Shown: positions 45,247 to 54,869, counted from the first letter of the stretch. The stretch: 64,000 nt of DNA from Corydoras sp. C115 (GCA_019802505.1 JAFMOC010000827.1:23298-87297), one strand, 5' to 3'. The notes: generated by a model not told the origin, from the letters alone. Numbers and translations are program-made.

Positions 45247-46085
45247 TCAGCGCGCGTTCTCCGTACACCAGGTGAGGTTCATTGTTTCCGGGTTCTTTCT
45301 TTGGCGCGAAGTATTTGTCGTTTACGTCAATACCAAGCGTTTATCCTCGTGATATCTCCTGCTTTCTTCCTCAGTGCTCTTCCGTGTTTTGGTCTTCGTT
45401 GCGTGAGTGCGATTTCGAGTGTGTTTAGTCATAGCGTGTTACTCTCTCCCTGTTCCCCGCTTCTTTCGACCTCTCGTCCTCCCTCTCTCCCTTTCCCTTG
45501 TCCCCGTCCTTTCCCCCCTTCATTTAGTCTTAGGATCTTGTGTGCGTGTTGTGTATGAAAGGAAAGTCCGTGTCCGTCTTTTATGGTTAGTATCCTTAAC
45601 ATATTCTCACTTTTTATCACTAATCTCTCCACTGTCGGTGTATATAACACACTTCACCCATCTCTTATTAACCACTTATCTGTCTCCCGGTTCCAGGTTC
45701 CCGTAGTTGTGTTTCCTTCCCTATTACCCGTCCTCGGTCCTACTGGGTTACCACCTTGTCCAGCACTTCACCTCTTCTATCCTGTGTCTATTCTATTTAG
45801 CTCCTCCTTTCACGCTTTTTCCCATTCTCTTTGTTTAATCTATTCCCCGGTGTTTATATTTTGTGTTGGTGTTGGTTTGTTCTTTTGTTTCTCTCTTGTG
45901 CTTGTTACCAGGTACACCGCCAGACCTGGTATTCAAGTGACGCACGTGTGTTACAACGAGTGTTCCTGTGATCCCGCTGCCAATCACCCACTCGTTCACG
46001 TGCCGCTCGGTTGCCGCTGCATATCTGGTTTAATAAACCCCTGTTGTTTCTGCATCTACGTCTCCTCTGTTCCCTCTGAATCAGG
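45198..46085 (+). repeat. 3' LTR of the chromovirus, TATA block deleted
   Basis: Nearly identical to the 5' LTR apart from scattered substitutions and one loss of 29 bp after GGGTTCTTTCTT (45291-45303). The missing bases include the TATA-like TTTATAAG and the start of the presumed transcript. Confidence 0.93.
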
Positions 46086-46212
46086 CAAAGTGAGAATATA
46101 TATACCTACTACTAATATATATACTACATTTCAGGCCCAAGTACAAACTGTTAGTTTGTCTGAGATTAGCACCATTAAGATGTATAAAATCACCTTTAGC
46201 AAAAACACTTAC

Positions 46213-46372
46213 CAATTATAACATTCTTCAGCTCGAGGCTTTGGAAACCCGACTTTCCATTCACACCTCGCCAATTCACAGTTTTAGCCAAATTATTTTT
46301 AATGGTGTGTTTCAAAATGTTCCATACAGTGTCCTTGATATCAGCACCACCAATTAGCCCCAGTTCAAGCAC
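46213..46372 (-). CDS. Isolated coding exon, DUF4806-like
   Basis: Minus strand. A 160 bp open exon is bounded by an acceptor (ATCTTTACAG) and a perfect donor (GTAAGTG). It encodes VLELGLIGGADIKDTVWNIL, then KHTIKNNLAKTVNWRGVNG and KSGFQSLELKNVII. The pattern of a short helical segment, LAxxxNWxGxxGKxxFxxLxLKxVI, matches my memory of DUF4806, a domain of unknown function found in fish and insect proteins, several transposon-related. No other exon of the gene is recognised in the window. The chromovirus would lie in the downstream intron, 127 bp away. It may be a host gene or a domesticated or passing transposon gene. Confidence 0.45.
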
Positions 46373-46670
46373 CTGTAAAGATTTCAATTGTATGTTGAAT
46401 CAGCAACACAGGCTTTCTTGAGACTAACTACATTCTCAGTGTGGTTACAACTAATCAATTCCTAATTAACAGCCATGATTAAAACATTCTCCACAGAAAA
46501 ACAGACACAAACAGAGAAACTAGAAAGTTAATCTGGATCCGAATTCTGTAAAACAAGAAGTGTATTATACAACAACACTTCAGTCATCAGATCTGAAATA
46601 TCCAGGTTCTCATTCTCATTTATCTCATTTTAATTAGTGCATTATTAAACACAGCTCTTCTTTATATTAG

Positions 46671-46999
46671 GTGGCATGGTGGCTTAGTGGTTAGCACAGT
46701 TGTCTCTCAAAACTAGGTGTTCTTTTTTGGTTTGAATCCCAATCTTGGTGGAGTTTCTATGTTCCCCCTGTGTCCGTGAGGGTTTCCACTGGGTTTCCCC
46801 GGTTTCCTCCCGCAGTCCAAAAACATGGGTCCAGGTAAATTGAATGCTCAAGATTGCCCCATATAGATTATGTTTGTCTGTGTGAGTAAGTGCATGCCCA
46901 GTGATTGGTACCCTTTCCTGATTGTGTCTGCCCAGTGCTCGAAACATCTCCCCTGGATGTGCATGGGGAACCCCCCGATGAAGTGGAAGATAATGGTTG
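46671..46999 (+). mobile_element. SINE-A copy, diverged
   Basis: Head GGTGGCATGGTGGCTTAGTG to tail GTGGAAGATAATGG. Left flank shared (inverted) with the copy at 2461-2645. The 3' part belongs to a tandem duplication. Confidence 0.85.
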
Positions 47000-47130
47000 C
47001 ATCTTCTTTATATCTGCAAATAAGTTCCTTTATGTAGATATAAGATATGTGATCTTTATCTGTGTGTGCTTCACATACACAGATGTGACGACGTAACATG
47101 GGGTCGCATTGTGGTGATGTGGCATTCTTT
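46862..47130. repeat. Tandem duplication, copy 1 (pairs with 47219-47512)
   Basis: The 3' half of a SINE-A plus ATTCTTTATATCT-type sequence, AGATATAAGATATGT and CAGATGTGACGACGTAAC-TG recur about 370 bp downstream. Confidence 0.85.
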
Positions 47131-47216
47131 CACTAAACTACATTTCAAAGCCAAAACTAATTTTCAGTACATTTTGTTATATCAGTTATATCAATATCAG
47201 TACATTTTGTGTACAG

Positions 47217-47377
47217 TACAGAGTGTGTTTGTCTGTGTGAGTAAGTGTGTGGCCAGCGATGGATTTGTGTACATTAGTGGTTGTGTCTGTCCAGAGCTCA
47301 AAACGTTCTCCCCTGGATGTGCATGGGGAACCCCCCCCCGCGACTCTAGTAGAGGATGAAGTGGAAGATAATGGATG
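47217..47377 (+). mobile_element. SINE-A copy, 3' part, in the tandem duplicate
   Basis: From GAGTGTGTTTGTCTGTGTG to GTGGAAGATAATGGATGC. It is a duplicate of the 3' part of the preceding SINE and not a separate insertion. Confidence 0.8.
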
Positions 47378-47659
47378 CATATTCTTTATATCTCTAAAGA
47401 AGTTCCCTTATATAGATATAAGATATGTAGTTTTTATCTTTGTTTAAGCATCACACAAACAGATGTGACGACGTAACGTGGGGTCGCACTGTGGCAACGT
47501 GGCATAGGGGGCACTCTGGTGACATGAGGACAAAATGGTGACAAAATATGCCAAAAGTTGTCAAACTTGATAACTTGCCTTCTGATAATATTATACAAAA
47601 AATATTTTAGTTGTTGAAAGGGAATGTCTGTAGAAAGAAAACGAACTGAAGTCAACTTC

Positions 47660-47730
47660 GGGCTCATCCAGGATTTGAAACCGGAACCGCGCAACTTGAA
47701 GAGAGAACTATACTCCTAGAGCAACAGGTC
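47660..47730 (-). pseudogene. tRNA-Pro-like pseudogene
   Basis: Minus strand: TCTAGGAGTATAGTTCTC followed by CCGGTTTCAAATCCTGGATG and AGCCC resembles tRNA-Pro. The acceptor has two mismatches and the anticodon loop (around TTCAAG) is not a Pro anticodon. Confidence 0.45.
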
Positions 47731-47846
47731 ATGTTTCAGTGAGTTGTTTTGAGAGTACTAATTAAACTGGTTTGTTGTGAGTTTATGTTTATTAGAAGAG
47801 TTTAATTGTTTGTTGTCCTTAATTGGCAGATTGTAAATGTAAATCT

Positions 47847-47931
47847 GCGGCACTGTGGCTTAGTGTTTAGCATATTCTCCTCTCTGCGCTGGGATTTCTT
47901 GTTCGAATCCCAATCTAGGTGGAGTTTCCGT
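47847..47931 (+). mobile_element. SINE-A copy, tRNA-like head only
   Basis: GCGGCACTGTGGCTTAGTG to box B TTGTTCGAATCCC and GGTGGAGTTTCCG, then unrelated sequence. Confidence 0.75.
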
Positions 47932-48248
47932 TTACACACATTCACATCCAAGAGCTTAAATTTATGTGATATATGTGTCTTTGTTCTGTGTTAAGTTCAG
48001 ATTAAGAGTCAAACAGTAAAAAGGATAATTATTAAACTTATATAAAAATAAATCAGGTAAGCTTATCCGAAAACCACTTTTCATAGGACTATTTGATATT
48101 TAATGAACAGAAATCAAAGGTACATTAAGAGCTTAGAAAGCAGCACTGCTAATCACTAGAGCTCTAATGTCCACCACTCTCATGTATGATAAAGTCTGCT
48201 GCACAATCATAGAACTAAAGTCTGTTTTCAGACTGAATCTTTTTTCTA

Positions 48249-48285
48249 TAACTGTCTCTGTGGTTTAGTTAGTTAAGTCGCTGCT
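48249..48285 (+). pseudogene. tRNA-Thr 5' half, remnant
   Basis: CTGTGGTTTAGTTAGTTAAG resembles the head of the tRNA-Thr located 100 bp downstream. There is no anticodon or T arm. Confidence 0.35.
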
Positions 48286-48352
48286 TATTTGCTGTTATTT
48301 AATATATGTGACATGACAAGCCATATGCAGTCACTGTACTCAATTGTATTCT

Positions 48353-48426
48353 GGTGCTGTGGCTTATTTGGTTAAAGCGCCTGTCTAGTAAACAGGAGAT
48401 CCTGTGTTCGAATTCTAGCAGTGCCT
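48353..48426 (+). tRNA. tRNA-Thr(AGT), possibly decayed
   Basis: GGTGCTGTGGCTTATTTGG, anticodon arm CCTGTCTAGTAAACAGG (anticodon AGT) and T-loop TTCGAAT are present. The acceptor pairs fully if G:T pairs are allowed. The T-stem (CTGTG against TCTAG) is weak, with one mismatch and two wobbles. It could be a weakly functional gene or an early pseudogene. Confidence 0.65.
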
Positions 48427-48429
48427 TGC

Positions 48430-48950
48430 TGTTTGATAAACTGTTGCAAGCCAAACCATTATTGTACTGCAAACTTTATTCCCTTTAAAATATTTTTTGC
48501 ATAATGTTCAAATTTTGCAGCACTCGAACACCATGCCCTGTGCTTCAGACCTGAGTTACTAAATGGACAGGTGAATGTGATCATGTGACTGATAATGCTG
48601 CTGTGCTTCTCCACCCTAAGGTGGCAACAGTGTGCAATTTAATGCCTTTCTAACAAAGATTAAAGAGATTAGAGATTTAAGAAAATTTTATTATAATTTA
48701 TATCACATGTGGTATATGAGACAAAAACGAAATTATGGGTCAGGGACCCCGATTACCCTGTTCTTTAAAAAGTTAGACTTAAATTTAAATTTTAAAGAAG
48801 AAAGTTTATTTTAAAGAAGAGTAAATTAGAAAACAGTCAGTTTTTTTTATATTTATTAAGTGTGCAGGTTTATGTGTGTAGAAATCAAATCTATAATGTC
48901 ACACAATTTTAGAATCTATTGACAAAAATAAGTGGTTAAAAATGAACAGG
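48430..48950. other. AT-rich stretch, nothing recognised
   Basis: No gene supported. A fragment like the 5' part of tRNA-Glu (ATCCTAACCACTAGACC on this strand, about 48954-48970) follows. Confidence 0.4.
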
Positions 48951-48977
48951 TTTATCCTAACCACTAGACCTGGTGGT

Positions 48978-50398
48978 CTAGAATCAGAATCAGGTTTATT
49001 GGTCACATACGTAGTTATACATAGTACAGCCAGCAGTTAAATTTCTTTTTTGACCTCTCCACAGAAAAATAAAATTTGTTTAAAAGTGTTTAAAGTTAAA
49101 GTGTGTTGTGCTTTTGTGCAAATATTGCAGTGCAGTGTTACAGGTTAATGTCCTTTTAGTCCTGGTTCAGGGTCCGAATTGCCGTAGGGAAGAAGCTCCT
49201 CCTCATCCTCTCTGTGTTTGCCTTCAGGACACGAAAACGCCGTCCTGATGGCAACAGAGTGAAGAGCTTGTTGTCAGGATGACTGAGGTCTTCCACAATC
49301 TTTTTGGCTTTGGACCAGCACCGCTTCTTGTAGATGGTCTGGAGGTCTGGAAGTGCTACTCGGATGGTGCGTTCGGCCGAACGTACCACCCTTTGTAGTG
49401 ACCGTCTGTCCAGATGGGTGCTGTTCCCGAACCAGGTTATGATGTTCCCTGTGAGGATGCTTTCGACAGTGCAGGAGTAGAAGTTCTGCAGGACCTTGGA
49501 GGGCAGCCTGAAGTCTCGTAGACGTCGAAGGTGGTAGAGACGCTGACGAGCCTTCTTTGCCAGTTTGTTAATGTGGCAGGACCAAGATAGGTCCTGCGCG
49601 ATGTGAACTCCAAGGTACTTGAAGTTGTCTACTCTTTCTACTGCAGCGCCGTTGATCCTCACAGGGTGGAAGCTCCTCGTCTGTTTCCTGCTGTAGTCCA
49701 CTATCAGCTCCTTAGTTTTGCTGACGTTCAGTTGGAGATTATTATCCTGGCACCAGGTCTCCAGGTGAATAATCTCCTCTATGTAGGCCCGCTCATCGTT
49801 GTTGGAGATCAGGCCTACAACAACGGTGTCGTCAGCAAACTTGATGATAGTTGTGGAGCTGGAGGTGGCCACGCAGTCATAGGTGTATAATGAGTACAGC
49901 AAAGGACTCAAAACACACCCTTGAGGAGCCCCAATGCTGAGAGTGAGGGGGGTGGAAAGATGCTTGCCAACCCGCACTGCCTGCCGTCTGTCCGTCAGAA
50001 AACTGGAGATCCAGTGACACAGGGATGGGTGAAGTCCCAGATTCTCCAGCTTGGTGTTGAGAGTGGAAGGGATAATAGTGGTGAATGCTGAACTATAGTC
50101 CACGAACAGCATTCTAACATAATTATTCCTCCCAGTGCCCAGGTGAGACAGGGCAGAGTAAAGCAGGTGTGAGATGGCATCATCCGTGGAGCGGTTATGG
50201 CGGTAGGCGAACTGTAGGGGGTCTAAGGAGTCCGGAAGTGAAGAAGTGATGAAGCCTCTGATCAGCTTTTCAAAGCACTTCCTCACAACTGATGTTAGGG
50301 CTACAAGGCGGTAATCATTCAGGCAGGCTGGCTGAGATGTCTTCGGAACCGGGACAATGACAGACTGTTTAAAACATCTGTTATAAAGATTCAATGTT
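48978..50398 (-). mobile_element. Rex1/CR1-type LINE, 5' truncated
   Basis: Minus strand. A reverse-transcriptase ORF is followed by about 170 bp of 3' UTR and a tail (AATAAACCTGATTCTGATTC). The 3' tail repeat ATTCTG is shared with the fragment at 1250-1714. The endonuclease domain and the first part of RT are missing. Confidence 0.88.
49156..50394 (-). CDS. Rex1/CR1-type reverse transcriptase, N-terminally truncated, frame open
   Basis: 412 codons without a stop. It starts within RT: VIVPVPKTSQPACLNDYRLV, FEKLIRGFITSSLP, PLQFAYRHNRSTDDAI, LFVDYSSAFTTIIP, GAPQGCVLSPLLYSLY, the catalytic FADD box (IIKFADDTVVVG), NLQLNVSKTKELIVDYSR and FKYLGVHI. A thumb/C-terminal region follows, ending LLPSGRRFRVLKAN and SFFPTAIRTLNQD. 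FADD instead of YADD is common in this group. Without endonuclease and the start of RT it should be inactive, but the clean frame implies a recent insertion. The apparent ATG is probably not a natural start. Confidence 0.85.
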   Translation of the reverse strand: MNLYNRCFKQSVIVPVPKTSQPACLNDYRLVALTSVVRKCFEKLIRGFITSSLPDSLDPLQFAYRHNRSTDDAISHLLYSALSHLGTGRNNYVRMLFVDYSSAFTTIIPSTLNTKLENLGLHPSLCHWISSFLTDRRQAVRVGKHLSTPLTLSIGAPQGCVLSPLLYSLYTYDCVATSSSTTIIKFADDTVVVGLISNNDERAYIEEIIHLETWCQDNNLQLNVSKTKELIVDYSRKQTRSFHPVRINGAAVERVDNFKYLGVHIAQDLSWSCHINKLAKKARQRLYHLRRLRDFRLPSKVLQNFYSCTVESILTGNIITWFGNSTHLDRRSLQRVVRSAERTIRVALPDLQTIYKKRCWSKAKKIVEDLSHPDNKLFTLLPSGRRFRVLKANTERMRRSFFPTAIRTLNQD

Positions 50399-50461
50399 TT
50401 AAATCCTGCATTATATACAACTGTGTGAACATCAAACTTATCATGGTGTTGTTGCTTATGT

Positions 50462-50535
50462 GCTGAGATAACTCAGTTCGGAGCGCCGTAAGACTGAAGA
50501 TCTAGAGGTAACGGGTCTTATCCAAGGGTTCGGCA
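50462..50535 (+). pseudogene. tRNA-Phe-like pseudogene
   Basis: TGAGATAACTCAGTTCGGAG and AAGACTGAAGATCTAGAGG resemble tRNA-Phe(GAA) up to the variable loop. The T-arm is disrupted. Confidence 0.5.
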
Positions 50536-50603
50536 TCCGAACTTGACAATGTGACGTGTTTCGACTGTCCACTTCATCATTGAATTGCAATTAAGACCAA
50601 CAG

Positions 50604-50944
50604 TCCATCCATCCATTAGCTTCCACTTTATCCTCTATTAGAGTCACGGTGGGGGTTCCCCATGCCCATCCAGGGGAGAATGTTTCGGGCGCTGGGCAGA
50701 TACACCCAGGACAGGGCGCCAATCTATCGCTGGGCACACACTCAATCACACAAACACACTCTATATGGGGCAATTTGGAGAACTCCATTGACTTGATCCA
50801 TGTTTTTGGACTGTGGGAGGAGAACCCGGAGGAAACCCACGCGGAGACGGGGAGAACATGGAAACTCCACCCAGAGAGGGATTCGAACCGGGAATCCCTA
50901 GCGCTGAGAGGTGAATGTGCTAACCACTAAGCCACCGTGCTGCC
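50604..50944 (-). mobile_element. SINE-A copy, nearly full length with 11 bp target duplication
   Basis: AAGACCAACAG flanks it on both sides (50593 and 50945). The body has a short internal deletion after GTGGGAGGA. Confidence 0.95.
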
Positions 50945-51136
50945 AAGACCAACAGTTGACAAAGAAATTCAAAGGAACATTGGACCACTGGGTAGCACAG
51001 AGTGCATTGGCTTGTTGGACAGTCACTGCACATTAGAGATTTGTTTTCTGTCCCTCGACAAATGAATACAGAGTATTACGTTCATTATGTGTATCTGGTG
51101 TACAAATCCAGTAAACTACAAACTAAATTAAATTAA

Positions 51137-52440
51137 ATTAAATCATTTTGTTAGACCTTTCTGCAGCTTTTGATACAGTAAATCATCAGATTCTACTGTC
51201 CACTCTAGCTGAATTAGGCTTTTCTGATACGACACTTGAATGGTTCCGATCCTATCTCACAGGAAGGACCTTCAAAGTGTCATGGAATGGGGAGATCTCT
51301 AACTCTCACCAAGTACGCACTGGTGTGCCTCAGGGCTCTGTACTTGGTCCTCTCCTCTTCTCTCTTTACATGACATCACTGAGCACAGTCATCCAGGCGC
51401 ATGGTTTCTCTTACCACTGCTATGCTGATGACACTCAACTTCATCTGTCTTTTGCCCCTGATGACACCACCATCTCAAATCGGGTATCTGCATGCCTCTC
51501 CGACATATCTGTCTGGATGAAGGCCCGTCATCTCAAATTAAACTTAGAAAAAACAGAGATTCTCATTATCCCTGCTAAACCCTCAATCCATCACAACCTG
51601 ACCTTCCAAATTGATGGCTCCACAATCTCCCCAACTGATTCGGTCCGGAACCTTGGGTTCACAATAGACTCCCACCTTAAACTCTCTGATCATGTGATCA
51701 AAACCGCCCGTTCTTGTAGATTCCTTCTTTATAACATAAGGAAGATCAGACCCTTTCTGACTGAACATGCTACCCAACTGCTTGTTCAAGCCCTTGTCTT
51801 ATCCCGGCTTGATTATTGTAATGCACTTCTTGCCGGTATCCCAACTTCCACCATCAGACCTCTTCAACTAATTCAAAACTCTGCAGCCCGACTCGTGTTT
51901 AACCAGCCCAAGCGAACTCACGTCACTCCATTACTCACTTCCCTCCATTGGCTTCCTGTAGCTGCTCGCATTCAGTACAAGTCGCTGACTCTGGCATACA
52001 GAACCATTTCTGGATCTTCCCCCTCTTACCTTCACTCTATCTTTTCAAAATACACTCCGACTCGTTCACTTCGCTCCAGTGAGGACTGTTGCCTGGCGAT
52101 TCCACCTCACCGAGGAGCTAATTCTCATTCTGTGGCGTTCACCACTGCAAAATGGTGGAACGATCTTCCCAACTCTGTCCGCAAGGCAGAATCTCTAAAC
52201 AGTTTTAAGAAACTACTTAAGACGCATCTATTTAACAAATACCTGTTATAAAAAAAAATAATAATAAAAAATAAAAAAAAGGGGGGGGGGGGCACAGCTT
52301 CGAATAACAATCAGGTTTGATGAACTTACAGTATAGTTGGTTTTCTCCATGGCTTCTGACTTGTGGTGTTCTCATTTGTAAGTCGCTTTGGATAAAAGCG
52401 TCTGCTAAATGACTAAATGTAAATGTAAATGTAATGTAAA
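51137..52440 (+). mobile_element. L2 LINE, 5' truncated
   Basis: It inserted at AAACTAAATTAAATT/ATCATTCATC; the uninterrupted site survives at 2921-2945. It carries the C-terminal two thirds of ORF2, then a 3' UTR with a G run, GTAAGTCGCTTTGGATAAAA and an AAATGT repeat tail. Confidence 0.93.
51148..52251 (+). CDS. L2 reverse transcriptase, N-terminally truncated, frame open
   Basis: 367 codons without a stop, starting inside RT at LDLSAAFDTVNHQILL. RT motifs GVPQGSVLGPLLFSLYM and YADD (SYHCYADDTQLHLSF) are intact, followed by LNLEKTEILII, RNLGFTIDSHL, SRLDYCNALLAGIP and the L2 C-terminal block (LHWLPVAARIQYKSLTLAYR, KWWNDLPNSVRKAESLNSFK, ending FNKYLL). The endonuclease and first RT motifs are absent because of 5' truncation. 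The frame stayed open, so the copy is young, yet it cannot be autonomous. The first ATG is incidental. Confidence 0.88.
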   Translation: MLDLSAAFDTVNHQILLSTLAELGFSDTTLEWFRSYLTGRTFKVSWNGEISNSHQVRTGVPQGSVLGPLLFSLYMTSLSTVIQAHGFSYHCYADDTQLHLSFAPDDTTISNRVSACLSDISVWMKARHLKLNLEKTEILIIPAKPSIHHNLTFQIDGSTISPTDSVRNLGFTIDSHLKLSDHVIKTARSCRFLLYNIRKIRPFLTEHATQLLVQALVLSRLDYCNALLAGIPTSTIRPLQLIQNSAARLVFNQPKRTHVTPLLTSLHWLPVAARIQYKSLTLAYRTISGSSPSYLHSIFSKYTPTRSLRSSEDCCLAIPPHRGANSHSVAFTTAKWWNDLPNSVRKAESLNSFKKLLKTHLFNKYLL

Positions 52441-52647
52441 TTATCATTCATCTCATCTCTTTATCTTGACCACTTTAGGGTATTAGAGTGGACATCGCAA
52501 GGTCGCTGGTTTGATTCTGGGTTACAACTAAACTTGACAACGTTGTATGCATTGTCAAAATCTAATGAACAAATGGATACAGCAAACAATAACTTACTTT
52601 CCCTTAACAGCTTTAAAATAAAATTTTATGATAAGGATTGTAAACAA

Positions 52648-52991
52648 GGCGGCACGGTGGCTTAGTGGTTAGCACGTTCGCCTCTCAGCACTAGGGATTC
52701 CCGGTTCGAATGCCCATCTGGGGGGAGTTTCCATGATCTCTCCGTGTCCGCATGGGTTTCCTCCAGGTTCTCCGGGTTCCTCCCACAGTCCAAAAACATG
52801 GATCAAGTCAATTGAGTACTCCAAATTGCCCCATATAGAGTGTGTTTGTGTGAGTGTGTGCCCAGCAATAGATCGGCGTCCTGTCCTGGGTGTATCTGCC
52901 AAGCGCCTGAAACGTTCTCCCCTGGATTGGCATGGGGAACTCCCCCGCGACCCTAATATAGGATAAAGCGGAAGATAATGGATGGATGGAT
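52648..52991 (+). mobile_element. SINE-A copy, full length with 12 bp target duplication
   Basis: GGATTGTAAACA lies on both sides (52635 and 52992). The empty site is at 3126-3139 in the paralogous block. Confidence 0.95.
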
Positions 52992-53211
52992 GGATTGTAA
53001 ACAGACCCGACATTCTTCAAAAGGGTTTTGGTGGAACCAGTGTTGGCCTGTAAAGTTGTTTTCTGAAATGTCTTTTAATAAAAATGAAGGGCATTAAACT
53101 TTTGAATTTACTATAATATTCTTTCACTAAACTGTATTTTAAAGCCAAAAATATTTTTAACATCAATCATTATTTAAAACAGTATCTTGCTAATTAATTA
53201 AATAGTTTTTG

Positions 53212-53285
53212 TGCCAAAATAGCTCAGTTGGGAGAACGTTAGACTGAAGATCTAAAGGTCCCTGGTTCGATCGTGGGTTTTGGCA
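53212..53285 (+). tRNA. tRNA-Phe(GAA)-like gene
   Basis: The acceptor GCCAAAA/TTTTGGC is perfectly paired. The anticodon arm AGACTGAAGATCTAAAG is canonical. The D-stem has one mismatch (GCTC/GAAC) and the T-stem one mismatch plus two wobbles (CCTGG/GTGGG). It is closer to functional than its paralogue at 3401, and may be a low-scoring gene or a recent pseudogene. Confidence 0.6.
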
Positions 53286-53482
53286 GAACTTAACAGCATG
53301 AAGTGTTTTGTTTGTCCAGTTCAAAATAGAACAACCATTTTCACCTACACTAGACAAAGCAAATCAAAAGAAAACATTGGGTACAGCAGGCAATGCCACA
53401 ACTCTATTGAACATTTTTAAAAGCTGTATAATGAGGATTGTAAACAGAACCGACATTCTTGATCATGTTTTCCTTGATTGGT

Positions 53483-53507
53483 GGTTCCATGGTGTAATGG
53501 TTAGCAC
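53483..53507 (+). pseudogene. tRNA-Gln 5' half, remnant
   Basis: GGTTCCATGGTGTAATGGTT is an intact tRNA-Gln head with nothing after it. Paralogous to 3672-3696. Confidence 0.5.
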
Positions 53508-54021
53508 AACACATTAAATCAATCATTTTTGTGTGTTTAAGTCAAGTGTTTGTGTACAAATTAAGTGTTTTATTATTATTAGTGGTTTTAGTATTTCAGC
53601 AGTTGTCTTTAAATCCAGTCGAAAGAGCAGACCTTAAGCCTTTTATATTTTCATGCAATCCAGGACAAAGCCTATGATACTGAAATAACACAATCTAAAA
53701 GTGTTTTGTAAAAACTGATATATTTTTCTCTATGTATAAATTAGATTAAATTATAAATGGATCCTACATTTTGAAACACATCAAGGTGAACTCTCCCTGT
53801 TCAAAATTGAATTTAGCATTTATATAAACCTAAAAGAGGATCTGATGAAAACCTATCTCTCAAATATCTCTATTAGTCACTAGTAAAACTCACACTCTGG
53901 CGGCGATAAAAAATACACCTAAAGTGTTACATTTTAAAGTTTAACTTCAAGTGATATGAGATCTAATATAAACAGCTCATGATCTGCTTCACACTAACAG
54001 TAACTTAAAGTTAAACAGCAT

Positions 54022-54092
54022 GCATAGGCCAGGAACCGAACCCGGGTCAACTGCTTGGAAGGAAGCTATACTAACCACTATGCCTGCAGAAG
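54022..54092 (-). pseudogene. tRNA-Gly(TCC) pseudogene
   Basis: Minus strand: GGCATAGTGGTTAGTATAGC, anticodon arm CTTCCTTCCAAGCAG and T-arm CCCGGGTTCGGTTCCTGG. The acceptor halves (CTTCTGC and CCTATGC) do not pair. Confidence 0.6.
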
Positions 54093-54187
54093 CTGGCAGA
54101 AAAGATAACATCTGAAGAAAAATGGCAGAACTTAAGTCATAGCAAATAACGGACAGGGAAAGAATTTCAGAGTAGATCTTAAGGAGG

Positions 54188-54537
54188 GGCGGCACGGTGG
54201 CTTAGTGGTTAGCATGTTCGCCTCTCAGCGCTAGGGATTCCCGGTTCGAATCCCCATCTGGGTGGAGTTTCCATGTTCTCCCCGTGTCTGCGTGGGTTTC
54301 CTCCGGGTTGTCCGGTTTCCTCCCACAGTCCAAAAACATGGATCAAGTTAATTGAATTCTCAAAATTGCCCCATATAGAGTGTGTCTGTCTGAGTGAGTG
54401 TGTGCCCAGCGATGGATTGGCGCCCTGTCCTGGGTCTATCTGCCCAGCGCCCGAGATGTTCTCCCCTGGATGGGCATGGGGAACCCCACCGCGACCCTAA
54501 TAGAGGATAAAGCGGGAGATAATGAATGAATGAATGA
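54188..54537 (+). mobile_element. SINE-A copy, full length with 12 bp target duplication
   Basis: ATCTTAAGGAGG flanks it (54176 and 54538). One of the least diverged copies: head GGCGGCACGGTGGCTTAGTG, tail GATAATGAATGAATGAATGA. Confidence 0.96.
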
Positions 54538-54655
54538 ATCTTAAGGAGGAAACAAGAGTCTGAGAGAGTCTGGGATGCAGAAGCTCAGACAAATGCAGAT
54601 TGTACACTCTCGTGGAGTTTCAAAAAGACCTGCAGCAGCACTTTGGTTTATCATC

Positions 54656-54727
54656 ACCGGAGACAGGACTCGAACCCATTATTCTTGGCTTAGGAGACTA
54701 GCGCCTTATCCATTAGGCCACAGAGGA
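54656..54727 (-). pseudogene. tRNA-Arg(CCT) pseudogene
   Basis: Minus strand: GTGGCCTAATGGATAAGGCG, anticodon loop CTCCTAA and TGGGTTCGAGTCCTG. The acceptor and anticodon stems have several mismatches. Confidence 0.6.
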
Positions 54728-54869
54728 TCCTAGAGAATCAGTGCTTTTTCACTCCAGAAGAATTTAAAAACAACAGTTTTCTATCAAAAATTAGCATGCT
54801 CCTGCTGCTCCACTCAAAAAAAAGTATGCATTGCTTCCATCATAACATGTTTGTAATAAACCTTTACAT

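Larger units (their letters stand above)
39779..46085 (+). mobile_element. Chromovirus (Ty3/gypsy LTR retrotransposon), near complete, disabled
   Basis: Two LTRs of 917 and 888 bp flank a 4.5 kb interior with gag, protease, reverse transcriptase, RNase H, integrase and a chromodomain in that order. CAAAG lies just outside both ends (39774-39778 and 46086-46090), a 5 bp target duplication. A polypurine tract of nine G (45186-45194) precedes the 3' LTR. I found no standard primer binding site after the 5' LTR. The coding region has one in-frame stop and several frame changes, so the copy is not autonomous. It resembles vertebrate sushi-like chromoviruses. Confidence 0.95.
50976..53927. repeat. 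Paralogous block, copy 2 (with L2 and SINE insertions)
   Basis: Same order as 2782-4215, but enlarged by an L2 (51137-52440) and a SINE-A (52648-52991). The tRNA-Gln body present in copy 1 is missing. Confidence 0.82.
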
